From CAZHTS01 sp964535315 (GTDB lineage Bacteria > Chloroflexota > Anaerolineae > Anaerolineales > Anaerolineaceae): a DNA stretch of 51,176 bases. Below, in pieces: positions 16,441 to 24,639 of the stretch (position 1 is its first letter; every line of letters starts with the position of its first letter). The position numbers and the translations under genes were made by a program. A model generated the notes under the pieces. The model searched no databases, was not told the origin of the DNA, and was given only the letters and a program-made list of their open reading frames with translations. The DNA lies in the NCBI GenBank assembly GCA_964535315.1, contig CAZHTS010000034.1, positions 1-51,176 of the forward strand. The letters run 5' to 3'.

Positions 16441-18651
16441 CTATGGCAGCCCCAGCCCCCACTTCCAGCGGATGGCGTAGCGGCCGTAATCGAGGGTGGT
16501 GATGGCGCACAGCGCCTGATAGGCGGCGGTGCGCACGCGCTCGTCTTCGTCTTGTAACGCGGCGATCAGGTTGGGCAGCGCCGGTTGGGCGGCGGCGCCC
16601 CATTGGCCCAACGCCTCGGCCGCGGCGGCGCGCACGCCGGGCTGTGGGTCGTTCAGGGCCGCGGCCAGGGCAGTCAGCGCGGCGCTGTCGCCGGCGCCCA
16701 GCCGGCCGATGGCGCGGGCCGCGGCGCTGCGTACGCCGGGCTGCGGATCGGCAAGCGCTTCGATCAGGTTGGGCAGGGCCGCGGCGGCCGGCGGGCCAAT
16801 GCGTCCCAGGGCCACAGCGGCGGCGCTGCGCACGGTGATGGCCTGGTCTTTGAGCAGCGGAATGAGTTCTGGTACGGCTTCCGCCGCGGCCGGCCCGGCC
16901 AGCCCCAGGCCCTCGGCGGCAGTCGAACGCATCTCGATGCGCGGGTGACGCAGTACGCGGCGCAGGATCCCGACTGTACCGGGGTCTTGTGGGGCGATCC
17001 TGCCCAGCGCCCACAGGGCGGTCAGTTCGACGCGCACGTCGGGGTCGGCCAGGGCGTAATATACCACCGCCAGATCGGGCGCCGCCGCGGGGCCCATGGC
17101 GCCCAGCGCCTGGACGGCTGCCTGGCGCACCTCGGCCGCTTTGGGCGGCGGGGTGGGGGTGGGCGTCAGCGTGGGGGTGCTGGTCACTTCGTCCGGGGAG
17201 AAGGTGCTGGTGGCGGTGTGCGTCGGACGCGGGGTCAGGCGCTGGGTGGGGTTGAGGGTCGGGGTGAGGGTGGGGGTGACCGTCGGATAGACCGGGGTGA
17301 TGCGTACATAAATGCTCAGGGTGGCGACGATCTTGGGGTCGCCGGGCGCCACAGCGCCCAGGGCGTTGGCGGCCGCCAGGCGCACCAGGCCCTCGGGGTC
17401 TTCCAGGGCGGCCAGCAGGTCGCTGGCCGGCCAACCGCTGGCCGCGCCGGCCTTGCCCGCTGCCTCGGCGGCGGCGCGCCGTACCTCGGGGCGGGCGCTG
17501 TCCAGCGCCTCTTGCAACGCCTGGCGCACCTCGTCGTTGACCGGGCCGGCTGCCAGGGCGGCGGCGGCACCGGCGGCCAGCGCCTCGTCCGGAGCGCGCA
17601 GCGCGGCCATCAGGGCGGGCACGGCCACATCGCTGTCGGGACGTAACTCGGCCAGCGCCTGAGCGGCGGCCAGACGGCTGGCCGGTGGGGCGTTGTCGCG
17701 GCTCACCAGCCCGGCCAGGGCCGGCATGGCCGGGTGCGCTGCCGCGCCCATGCGCCCCAGCGCCAGGGCGGCGGCCTGAGCTGCGCCGGCGTTGGGGTCG
17801 GACAACTGGTTGCTCAGGGCCGGCACGGCGGCGGCTGCGGCGGGGCCGCTTTGCCCCAGCGCAGCCGCGGCGACCCGGCGCACATCCGGGTCGGTGTGCG
17901 CCAACAGGCGTACCAGGTCGGGGACGAACGGCGCAGCGGTTTTGCCTTCGCCGGCCAGCAGGCCCGCGGCAGATTGCGCCACGAGCGGGTCGGGATCCAA
18001 CAGGCTGCGGTGCAGGAAGTCATCGCCCCAGAAGGCAACCAGGCCCTCGATCAGCGCCGGCGTCCACACTGCGGCGAAGGGCGCCTGCAAGGCGCTGTCT
18101 GGACAGGGCGTGGGCGCATCGGGGCCGGGCGGCGGCGCCAGCGTACGCCGCACCAGCGCAGTGCGCAGCGGGTCGCGGTCAGAAAAGACCAGCGCCAGTT
18201 CGCCGGCGCTCAGGCGGGCGCCGGTGTAACAGCTGCCGGCGTGACGGTAGTCGGCCTGCAGCGCCTGCAGGGTGAGCGAGGCTACCAGGTGCACCTCACA
18301 CCCACCGCCGTCGGGCGGCAGCACGCGCAGGTTGAGGTCTTCCAACAGGCGGCGCAGCACCGTTTCCACCTGGCTGTCCGGCGGGCGGCCGGTATCGTAG
18401 GCCTGGCGCACTTCCAGGCAAACGGTGCGGATGGTGATGGCGCCCCAGCGGGGCAGCGTCATCGGGCGGGGTTCGGGCGTGACAGTAGCGCTGGGTGTCA
18501 GGGTGGGGGTCGAACTGGGGGTGACGGTGACGCTGGCGGTCGGGGTCGGGGTGGGGGTGGGAGTCCGTGCAGAAAATGGCAGACGTGGCAGCATGCTGCA
18601 CCCCGCCAGTCCCAGCAGCAGCCCCAGCCAGAGTAAGGGTCGTAAGCGCAT
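16441..18651 (-). CDS. Lipoprotein with HEAT (PBS-lyase-like) repeats
   Basis: 736 aa. The signal peptide ends in the lipobox LAGC (Cys 18), so the protein should be lipid-anchored outside the membrane. Residues about 29-62 are a Thr/Pro-rich linker. Residues about 65-200 form an unrecognised domain. From about 205 to the end run roughly fourteen HEAT repeats of about 37 residues (DPDVRRVAAAALGQSGPAA type), broken at about 453-505 by a second Thr/Pro-rich stretch. HEAT solenoids usually bind proteins, so it may be a surface scaffold. The start codon lies 6 bases after a -10 box and has no ribosome site, implying a leaderless message. Confidence 0.85.
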   Translation of the reverse strand: MRLRPLLWLGLLLGLAGCSMLPRLPFSARTPTPTPTPTASVTVTPSSTPTLTPSATVTPEPRPMTLPRWGAITIRTVCLEVRQAYDTGRPPDSQVETVLRRLLEDLNLRVLPPDGGGCEVHLVASLTLQALQADYRHAGSCYTGARLSAGELALVFSDRDPLRTALVRRTLAPPPGPDAPTPCPDSALQAPFAAVWTPALIEGLVAFWGDDFLHRSLLDPDPLVAQSAAGLLAGEGKTAAPFVPDLVRLLAHTDPDVRRVAAAALGQSGPAAAAAVPALSNQLSDPNAGAAQAAALALGRMGAAAHPAMPALAGLVSRDNAPPASRLAAAQALAELRPDSDVAVPALMAALRAPDEALAAGAAAALAAGPVNDEVRQALQEALDSARPEVRRAAAEAAGKAGAASGWPASDLLAALEDPEGLVRLAAANALGAVAPGDPKIVATLSIYVRITPVYPTVTPTLTPTLNPTQRLTPRPTHTATSTFSPDEVTSTPTLTPTPTPPPKAAEVRQAAVQALGAMGPAAAPDLAVVYYALADPDVRVELTALWALGRIAPQDPGTVGILRRVLRHPRIEMRSTAAEGLGLAGPAAAEAVPELIPLLKDQAITVRSAAAVALGRIGPPAAAALPNLIEALADPQPGVRSAAARAIGRLGAGDSAALTALAAALNDPQPGVRAAAAEALGQWGAAAQPALPNLIAALQDEDERVRTAAYQALCAITTLDYGRYAIRWKWGLGLP

Positions 18652-18657
18652 AGCGTG

Positions 18658-18686
18658 ACTATACCAGAGGGGCGTCTAAAACGCAA
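18658..18686 (-). promoter_or_regulatory. Leaderless promoter of the HEAT lipoprotein operon
   Basis: Reading the minus strand: TTGCGT (18686-18681), 17-base spacer, TATAGT (18663-18658), then six bases to ATG 18651. The predicted start base is the A of the ATG; no ribosome site is present. Confidence 0.65.
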
Positions 18687-18728
18687 TCATTCGTCCTTGT
18701 GTCTCTGGCTTTTTTCTTACTCTCGTTG

Positions 18729-18734
18729 TATACT
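18729..18734 (+). promoter_or_regulatory. Probable -10 element of dnaN
   Basis: TATACT (5 of 6). No convincing -35 box at 16-18 bases. Predicted start near 18741, 29 bases before the GTG start and upstream of the ribosome site. Confidence 0.5.
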
Positions 18735-18769
18735 CATTTAACTACATTCCATTCTCGCGGGAGGAATCT

Positions 18770-19897
18770 GTGAAAGCGTCTGTTTCCCAACAACAACTCG
18801 CCCACGGCCTGAGCACGGTTTCACGCGCGGTGTCGCCGCGCAGCACGTTGCCCGTGTTGGCCAACATCCTGGTGGCGACGGACGACGGGCGCCTGCGTCT
18901 CTCGGCCACCAACCTGGAACTGGGAATCTCGTGTTGGATCGGCGCACAGATTGCAGAAGAGGGTTCCATTACCGTTCCGGCGCGCACTTTCAGCGACCTG
19001 ATCAATGCTTTGCCCAATGATACGGTAACCCTGACGCTCAACAGCCGCACTCAGACGCTCAACGTGCGCTGTGGCTCCAACAGCACAGATATCAAGGGGA
19101 TCGACGCTCAGGAATTCCCGCCCATGCCGGTGCCGGATCTGAAAGAGGGCGTGGATTTGAATGTGGCCGATTTCAAAGAGATGATCCAGCAGGTCGTCTT
19201 TGCCGCCTCAACCGACGAAGCCCGCCCTGTTTTACAAGGGGTGCTGCTGTCGGTTAACGGCAACGAGATGGCGCTGGCGGCGACGGATGGCTTCCGCATC
19301 TCGGTGCGCAAGGCGGCGCTCTCGTACCTCTCGGGGCGCTCGATGTCGGCCATCATCCCGGGCCGGGCGTTGAGCGAACTGGCGCGCATCGCCACCGTGG
19401 GCGAAGAGACGATCACCATGATCGTCCCGCCCGGACGCGGCCAGGTGCTCTTCCACACCCGCGAGGCCGAACTGGTTTCGCAGTTAATCGAAGGCAATTT
19501 CCCAGACTACAAGGTCATCATCCCGCGGGCATTCAAGACCCGCACCGTCCTTTCCACCTCGGCCTTCCTCAAAGCCTGCAAACAGGCCGAAATCATCGCC
19601 CGCGAAAGCAATCATGTCATCCGCCTGAACATTCAGCCGCACGGCGACCAACCCGGCACAGTGGAGATTTCGGCGCAGTCCGAAGAAACGGGTACGAGCG
19701 AGGTCAAAATCGACGCCACCATCGAAGGGCCGGCGCTGGTGATCGCCTTCAACGTGAAGTATTTGCGCGAAGTGCTGGAGGTAATCAAGACGCCCAACAT
19801 GTCGCTGGAGACCAACGCCAACAATACTCCGGGCCTGATCCGGCCGGTGACCGATGACAATTTCACCCACGTGATCATGCCGATGCATCTGGGCTAA
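18770..19897 (+). CDS. dnaN: DNA polymerase III subunit beta (sliding clamp)
   Basis: 375 aa, normal for the family. As a ring-shaped dimer it encircles DNA and tethers polymerase III and other repair or replication factors. The three-domain pattern is visible: KASVSQQQLAHGLSTVSRAVSPRSTLPVLANILV at the start, FSDLINALPNDTVTLTL, VLLSVNGNEMALAATDGFRISVRKA in domain 2, and the C-terminal VKYLREVLEVIKTPN with MPMHLG in place of the usual MPMRL end. GTG start, gggagga upstream. dnaA, recF and gyrB are not adjacent, so this is not the classical dnaA-dnaN locus. Confidence 0.96.
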   Translation: MKASVSQQQLAHGLSTVSRAVSPRSTLPVLANILVATDDGRLRLSATNLELGISCWIGAQIAEEGSITVPARTFSDLINALPNDTVTLTLNSRTQTLNVRCGSNSTDIKGIDAQEFPPMPVPDLKEGVDLNVADFKEMIQQVVFAASTDEARPVLQGVLLSVNGNEMALAATDGFRISVRKAALSYLSGRSMSAIIPGRALSELARIATVGEETITMIVPPGRGQVLFHTREAELVSQLIEGNFPDYKVIIPRAFKTRTVLSTSAFLKACKQAEIIARESNHVIRLNIQPHGDQPGTVEISAQSEETGTSEVKIDATIEGPALVIAFNVKYLREVLEVIKTPNMSLETNANNTPGLIRPVTDDNFTHVIMPMHLG

Positions 19898-19914
19898 AGG
19901 TGTTGAACTGACTT

Positions 19915-19951
19915 ACCTGGGGTTTGGCATGGCGCTGAACCCCAGGTCTTT
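19915..19951 (+). terminator. Possible terminator after dnaN
   Basis: Ten-base stem acctggggtt / aaccccaggt (19915-19924, 19938-19947), 13-base loop, followed by a short ctttat tract. The weak T-run makes it a moderate call. Confidence 0.55.
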
Positions 19952-19972
19952 ATTGATAGAGGAGGCCAGGCC

Positions 19973-22315
19973 ATGTTTTTTTCGCAAACTTCCTCCGATC
20001 GTTTACTGAGCATCTATCTGGCGTTGGGGCAATACCCGATCCTCAGCGGGCGTATCCGCAGCCGTATGCGGGCGGAAATGTTCAAGCGCGGCTTTCTCCA
20101 GCCGCAGAAGTTTGAAGCCGAGGTGCGGGATAAATCCATCGAGTCGCAGGAGATCGAGGGGCTGCGCGATCCGTTTGGCGAAGAAGCCGCCGAGGTGTGG
20201 GAGGTGCGCCAGGCGCGGGTGCGCGATCATCTGACCGATCTATATTTCAGCCAGTATCTGTCGTTCGAGATGTTCGAGCAGATCATCAAAGAGGTGCTCA
20301 GCGAGCGCGGCGTCAACATGCAGGAGATGCTGCTTTCGATCAATCCCGAACTGGCGCCGCAGGAGATGGTCTTCGAGCAGGCGTTAACCATCGAACGTTT
20401 GCCGCCCGAAGAACGTTCCCGGCTCGAGGCGCGTTTGCGCGAGTCGAAGGTGGTGCTCATCCGCCTGATGATCAGCGACCAGCTGCGCTACATCAACATT
20501 GCCAAGGAATGGTTCACCCTGGAAGACCTGGCCGAAATCCGGCGGCGCAAGATCGGATCGGGGCGCATCGGCGGCAAGGCGGCCGGCATGCTGCTGGCCG
20601 AGCGTATCTTGAAGGAAATCTCGGCGCCGGAGCTGCGCGACTGCCTGCGTACCCCTGAGTCGTATTTCATCGGCTCGGGCGAGCTGTATACCTTCATGAG
20701 TATCAATAACCTGGTGCATTGGAACGATCAGAAATACAAGAGCGAAGAAGAAATGCGCGCCGAGTATCCGCTGATCGTGCGCGATTTTGAAAAGGGCGTG
20801 TGCCCACCGGATATTCACGAACGCTTGCAGGCCATGCTGCTCTCGGTGGGGCGCAAGCCGATGATTGTGCGTTCTTCCAGCCTGCTGGAGGATAATTTTG
20901 GCACGGCCTTTGCCGGTAAGTACGACAGCATTTTCCTGCCCAACCAGGGCAACATCAAGCAAAACCTGGCGGCGTTAACCAACGCCATTGCCCGCATTTA
21001 CGCCTCGACCCTCAACCCGAATGCGCTGCTCTACCGGCGCAGCAAGGGTTTGCAGGATTACGATGAACGCATGGGGCTGCTCATCCAGGTGGTGCAGGGC
21101 GGGCAGTTCGGGCATTATTATCTGCCGCACGCCGCCGGTGTGGCTTTCAGCCGCAACCTGTACCGCTGGGCGCCGCAGATTCGCCGTGAGGACGGTTTTG
21201 TGCGCCTGGTATGGGGGCTGGGGACGCGCGCCGTCGACCGGGTGGGCAACGACTACCCGCGCCTGATTGCGCTCAGTCACCCGCTGCTGCGCCCCTCGAC
21301 CAACCCGGAGATGATCCGGCGCTATTCACAGCAGTTCGTGGACGTCATCGACCTGGATACCAACCAGCTCAAGACGCTGCCGGTGCAGGACGTGCTCGGC
21401 GCCGGGTATCCGCCGCTGCGTTATCTGGCCCAGGTGGAGGAGGAGGGTTATTACAGTTCGCTGCGCAGTTCGATTGTGGAGGACAAGAGCCGCCTGGTGT
21501 TGACCTTTGAGGAATTACTGCGCCGGACGCCGTTTGCCGAGCGCATGCGCGAGATATTGCGCCTGCTCGAACGCACTTATCGCGCCCCGGTCGATCTGGA
21601 ATTTACCCTGCACCTCACCCAACTGGAAACCGGCAAACCGGAGATGCAAATCTGTCTGTTGCAGTGCCGCCCGCAAAGCCGGCTGCTGGAAACGGAGCAG
21701 GTCTTTATCCCCAGCCACCTGGATCGGGAAGAGATGATCTTCGACACCCACTTTGTCGTCCCACAGGGCCAGCTCGAACGGGTGGAATATGTGTTGTTTG
21801 TGCCGCCCGAGGGATATTATGCCTTGCAGAGCGCCAACGACCGCAATCAGCTGGTGCGCGCCATCGGGCGGTTGAACGCAGCGCTCGAGGGGCATCGCTT
21901 TGTGTGCGTCGGGCCGGGGCGCTGGGGCAGTTCCAACTCGGATCTGGGGGTGTCGATCGATTACGGCGATATCTATCACAGCCGGGCGCTGGTGGAACTG
22001 GCAGGGCGGGGCATCGGCCTGGGCGCCGAGCCCGAGCCATCGTTGGGGACGCATTTCTTCCAGGATTTGCTCGAGTCGCAAATCTATCCGCTGGCAATTT
22101 GCCTGGATGACCCGCAAAGTTATTTCAACCGCGCATTCTTCTATGACACGCCCAGTTGTCTGAGCGAGTGGATTGAGGCCAGCGAAATGGTGCATAGCAG
22201 TCTGCGGTTGATCCGGGTGGGCGATTATCGCCGTGGACATTCGTTATGCATCGTCATGAACGACGAAAAAGGCCAGGCGCTGGCCTATCTGACCAGGGAC
22301 TCACATATCTATTGA
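19973..22315 (+). CDS. Stand-alone PEP/pyruvate-binding domain protein (PEP synthase N-domain-like)
   Basis: 780 aa. Residues about 1-185 are a helical region of unknown type. The middle part resembles the ATP-grasp PEP/pyruvate-binding domain of PEP synthase/PPDK: IGGKAAGMLLAERIL (about 198-212), PMIVRSSSLLEDNFGTAFAG (about 295-315), and the closing strand QICLLQCRPQS. The phosphohistidine swivel domain and the PEP-forming TIM barrel are absent. Instead there is a C-terminal domain with VCVGPGRWGSSNSDLG. The protein thus probably phosphorylates or binds something other than in gluconeogenesis. Ribosome site gaggaggcc. Coupled to the next gene (TTGA overlap). Confidence 0.8.
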   Translation: MFFSQTSSDRLLSIYLALGQYPILSGRIRSRMRAEMFKRGFLQPQKFEAEVRDKSIESQEIEGLRDPFGEEAAEVWEVRQARVRDHLTDLYFSQYLSFEMFEQIIKEVLSERGVNMQEMLLSINPELAPQEMVFEQALTIERLPPEERSRLEARLRESKVVLIRLMISDQLRYINIAKEWFTLEDLAEIRRRKIGSGRIGGKAAGMLLAERILKEISAPELRDCLRTPESYFIGSGELYTFMSINNLVHWNDQKYKSEEEMRAEYPLIVRDFEKGVCPPDIHERLQAMLLSVGRKPMIVRSSSLLEDNFGTAFAGKYDSIFLPNQGNIKQNLAALTNAIARIYASTLNPNALLYRRSKGLQDYDERMGLLIQVVQGGQFGHYYLPHAAGVAFSRNLYRWAPQIRREDGFVRLVWGLGTRAVDRVGNDYPRLIALSHPLLRPSTNPEMIRRYSQQFVDVIDLDTNQLKTLPVQDVLGAGYPPLRYLAQVEEEGYYSSLRSSIVEDKSRLVLTFEELLRRTPFAERMREILRLLERTYRAPVDLEFTLHLTQLETGKPEMQICLLQCRPQSRLLETEQVFIPSHLDREEMIFDTHFVVPQGQLERVEYVLFVPPEGYYALQSANDRNQLVRAIGRLNAALEGHRFVCVGPGRWGSSNSDLGVSIDYGDIYHSRALVELAGRGIGLGAEPEPSLGTHFFQDLLESQIYPLAICLDDPQSYFNRAFFYDTPSCLSEWIEASEMVHSSLRLIRVGDYRRGHSLCIVMNDEKGQALAYLTRDSHIY

Positions 22316-23514
22316 ACCCGAACTCTCTATTCTGCCGCGCCCTGTCGGCTGTTGTCCTGGGCGCACTTATTTTGAGCGCTTGTACGCCCCAGCCGACCCT
22401 GACCGACCGGATCGATCTGGCTGCGTCGCAGCCGCCCACGGCGCCGCTTGAGGTGCACTTTGTCTCGGTCACCGATGGTGACGCCATTCTGATACGCACG
22501 CCCGAACGACAGGTGGTTGTCATCGACGGCGGTGAAGCAGACGGTTTGATGCTCGCCTATTTGCGCGCCCAGGGCGTGCAGCGGATCGATCTGATGGTTG
22601 CCACGCATGCGCACCGCGATCACGTGGGCGGTCTGGGCCAGGTGCTCAAGGCGCTGCCCGTGGCCCAGGTGGTGGTCAATGGACAGCAGATCGACCCACG
22701 CGACGAACTGGCGCGCGGCTACGGTGAATTTTTGAATGCCATCACCGCGTCTGGGGCGGTGTACGGGCAGGTCAAACGGCCGGCCGAAATCCAGGCCGGC
22801 AGCGTTCATTTGAGCGTGCTCAGCCCCGAGCGTCTGCGGGGGGCGGATGCGATCAACGAGAATTCGATCGTGCTGCGCCTGACGTACGGCAAGGTGGCGT
22901 TCTTGCTCAGTGCGGATGCCGAAGACGCTGCGGTGGGGGATATGCTGGCGGCAGGTGTGAATTTGCAGGCCGACGTGCTCAAGCTCGGGCATCATGGTTC
23001 GGGTCTTGCCAACGGCGCGGCCTTCCTGGATCGAGTGCAGCCGCGCATGGCGGTATATACCACCGAGCAGGGGAAGCGCCTGGGCCCGCACCAGTCCGAA
23101 ATGCTGGCGTTGTTGCAGGAGCGTGGCATCCAATACTTTTCCACCGGGGAAAACGGTTCCATCGTCATGACCTCAGACGGCGAGACGATTGCGGTGAAGA
23201 CCGAACAGACGGCGGTCAGCCAGCCGGCGATCCGGGTGCTCAAGCTCACCTCGCCGGTGCTGGCGGGTGAGATGGCGACGTTACAGATCCAGACCGAACC
23301 GGGGGCGAAATGTTCTGTGGCGGTGTATGAGGAGTACGAACGCAGCGAGCACCCCGACCTGGTGACGCAGAACGCGGACGCAAATGGCCTGGTGACCTGG
23401 AAATGGCGAGTCTATAAGGATACGCCGGCCGGCAGCTGGTTGATCCGGGTCAAGGCGAAGACAGAAGAAGACCCCGCCAGTATTGAGACGACCTATCGCG
23501 TGGTAGTGCCTTAA
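22312..23514 (+). CDS. Secreted ComEC-like metallo-beta-lactamase-fold lipoprotein
   Basis: 400 aa from a TTG start whose bases overlap the preceding stop (TTGA). This start leaves a short signal peptide ending in a lipobox (LILSAC, Cys about 24). The hydrolase domain resembles the C-terminal ComEC/Rec2 nuclease-like domain: VTDGDAILIRTPERQVVVIDGG, the metal motif H99-x-H101-x-D103-H104 followed by GGLG, SIVLRLTYGKVAFLLSADAE and KLGHHGSG. Residues about 310-400 look like an Ig-like beta-sandwich. There is no ComEC channel domain, so it is a free extracellular hydrolase, perhaps a nuclease. An in-frame ATG at 22246 would extend into the upstream gene and spoil the signal peptide. Confidence 0.85.
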   Translation: MNPNSLFCRALSAVVLGALILSACTPQPTLTDRIDLAASQPPTAPLEVHFVSVTDGDAILIRTPERQVVVIDGGEADGLMLAYLRAQGVQRIDLMVATHAHRDHVGGLGQVLKALPVAQVVVNGQQIDPRDELARGYGEFLNAITASGAVYGQVKRPAEIQAGSVHLSVLSPERLRGADAINENSIVLRLTYGKVAFLLSADAEDAAVGDMLAAGVNLQADVLKLGHHGSGLANGAAFLDRVQPRMAVYTTEQGKRLGPHQSEMLALLQERGIQYFSTGENGSIVMTSDGETIAVKTEQTAVSQPAIRVLKLTSPVLAGEMATLQIQTEPGAKCSVAVYEEYERSEHPDLVTQNADANGLVTWKWRVYKDTPAGSWLIRVKAKTEEDPASIETTYRVVVP

Positions 23515-23533
23515 GACCGGCCCGGTCGCCCCT

Positions 23534-23633
23534 NNNNNNNNNNNNNNNNNNNNNNNNNNNNNNNNNNNNNNNNNNNNNNNNNNNNNNNNNNNNNNNNNNN
23601 NNNNNNNNNNNNNNNNNNNNNNNNNNNNNNNNN
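23534..23633. other. Assembly gap (100 N)
   Basis: Exactly 100 N, a conventional gap placeholder, so true length and order across it are unverified. It sits between convergent transcription units. The right flank holds a GC-rich palindrome (GGCGGGG cttg CCCCCGCC, near 23648-23668), a plausible cause of the break. Confidence 0.99.
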
Positions 23634-23733
23634 CTCTCTGCCGTAGCGGCGGGGCTTGCCCCCGCCGGAACACGCCCGTGCGTCCTCTTTCCGCCCACGG
23701 CGTTCTGCCCTGCCTGGAAAACCTTATGGGATC

Positions 23734-23770
23734 AAAAAACCCTCACGGGTCTATAAGACCCGTGAGGGTT
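23734..23770 (-). terminator. Rho-independent terminator of the GntR-YhfC operon
   Basis: Perfect 14-base stem aaccctcacgggtc / gacccgtgagggtt (23738-23751, 23757-23770), five-base loop. On the minus strand it is followed by six T (complement of 23734-23739). It lies 20 bases past the end of the YhfC-type gene. Confidence 0.92.
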
Positions 23771-23790
23771 GATTTGTCGTCTTTCTGGCT

Positions 23791-24585
23791 TTAACCGGCG
23801 TTTGCGCTTTCTTCCAGCGGCGCGGCGGCGGGCAACGTTTCCTGGGTTTTACGCCACACCTGGTACAGGAAGATCAGGTTGGGGATGACGGTCAGGGCGA
23901 CGATGCCTTCCAGCGCCCAGACGCTGAGCCCCGAGCGGCTGGCGTAGACGGCGACGAAGTCGACCAGGGCATGCCAGAGCACCGCGCCGGCCAGCCATAA
24001 CCACTGCCGGCGGCTGACGCACAGCCAGACCATCACCGACAGGGTGACGTGTAACAGGACGGCGACCAGACGTTCCACTGCGCCGGCCAGAGGCAGGTGC
24101 CAGGGCAGCGCCCACAGGCTGGCAAGGGAGGACTGCGCCTCGGCCGGCAGCCCCGCCGGTTGAGCGCCGTAAACCAGCATGACGATAACCTGGGACAATA
24201 CGGTGAAACCGACAAAGATGCTTTCGATGCCGCCGTGCCCGGCGCCCAACATCAGGGCGGCGCGCCAGGCGTTGCCGCGTTCCTTGAGCAGGCGATAGCC
24301 AACCCAACGCGCCGGCTCCTCGCACAGCCCGGCCAGCAGCCCCAACACGGTGGCGCTGAACAGGATGGCCGGGATGAACTCGGGCAGACTGGCCCCGCCG
24401 CCCTGGAAGAGGGCGGTCAGCCCGTAGACCAGGGGTATGTGGACGATTTGCGAACCGATGAAGGTGAGCACGCCGACGCCGAACAGTTTCCAGCTGGCGC
24501 CGTAACGGCGGGCCAGGACAACGGCCAGAACGATGGGCAGGGCGATTTCGAACAGCCCGGCGATGAAAAAGGTAACGAGGATCAT
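23791..24585 (-). CDS. YhfC family (glutamic-type) intramembrane protease
   Basis: 264 aa with about eight membrane helices. The YhfC/DUF2324 pattern is clear: CEEPARW (Glu 89 and 90), GAGHGGIES (His 117, Glu 121) and WHALVDF near residue 207. These Glu/His residues correspond to the active-site motifs of the CPBP/Abi glutamic membrane protease superfamily. Known relatives are associated with bacteriocin self-immunity or peptide processing. Substrate unknown. It is the last gene of the minus-strand operon after the ABC permease (54-base gap with a small hairpin), and has ribosome site aagga. Confidence 0.85.
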   Translation of the reverse strand: MILVTFFIAGLFEIALPIVLAVVLARRYGASWKLFGVGVLTFIGSQIVHIPLVYGLTALFQGGGASLPEFIPAILFSATVLGLLAGLCEEPARWVGYRLLKERGNAWRAALMLGAGHGGIESIFVGFTVLSQVIVMLVYGAQPAGLPAEAQSSLASLWALPWHLPLAGAVERLVAVLLHVTLSVMVWLCVSRRQWLWLAGAVLWHALVDFVAVYASRSGLSVWALEGIVALTVIPNLIFLYQVWRKTQETLPAAAPLEESANAG

Positions 24586-24608
24586 GGTGTTTTTTCCTTA
24601 GAATTTAT

Positions 24609-24627
24609 TGTCCCGTTTATTGGGACA
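24609..24627 (-). repeat. Small intercistronic hairpin before the YhfC gene
   Basis: TGTCCC / GGGACA (24609-24614, 24622-24627) with a seven-base AT-rich loop, in the 54-base spacer between permease and protease genes. No strong T-run, so possibly an mRNA-processing or partial-termination element. Confidence 0.4.
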
Positions 24628-24639
24628 TAAGATTTGTTT

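Noticed and set aside
16585..18636. Two long plus-strand open frames over the HEAT lipoprotein gene
   Set aside because: They are stop-poor only because the GC-rich repeated coding sequence on the minus strand avoids those triplets; translations are low-complexity Gly/Arg/Ala.
23281..23698. Minus-strand open frames crossing the N run
   Set aside because: They depend on unknown bases and have no recognisable protein sequence on either side.
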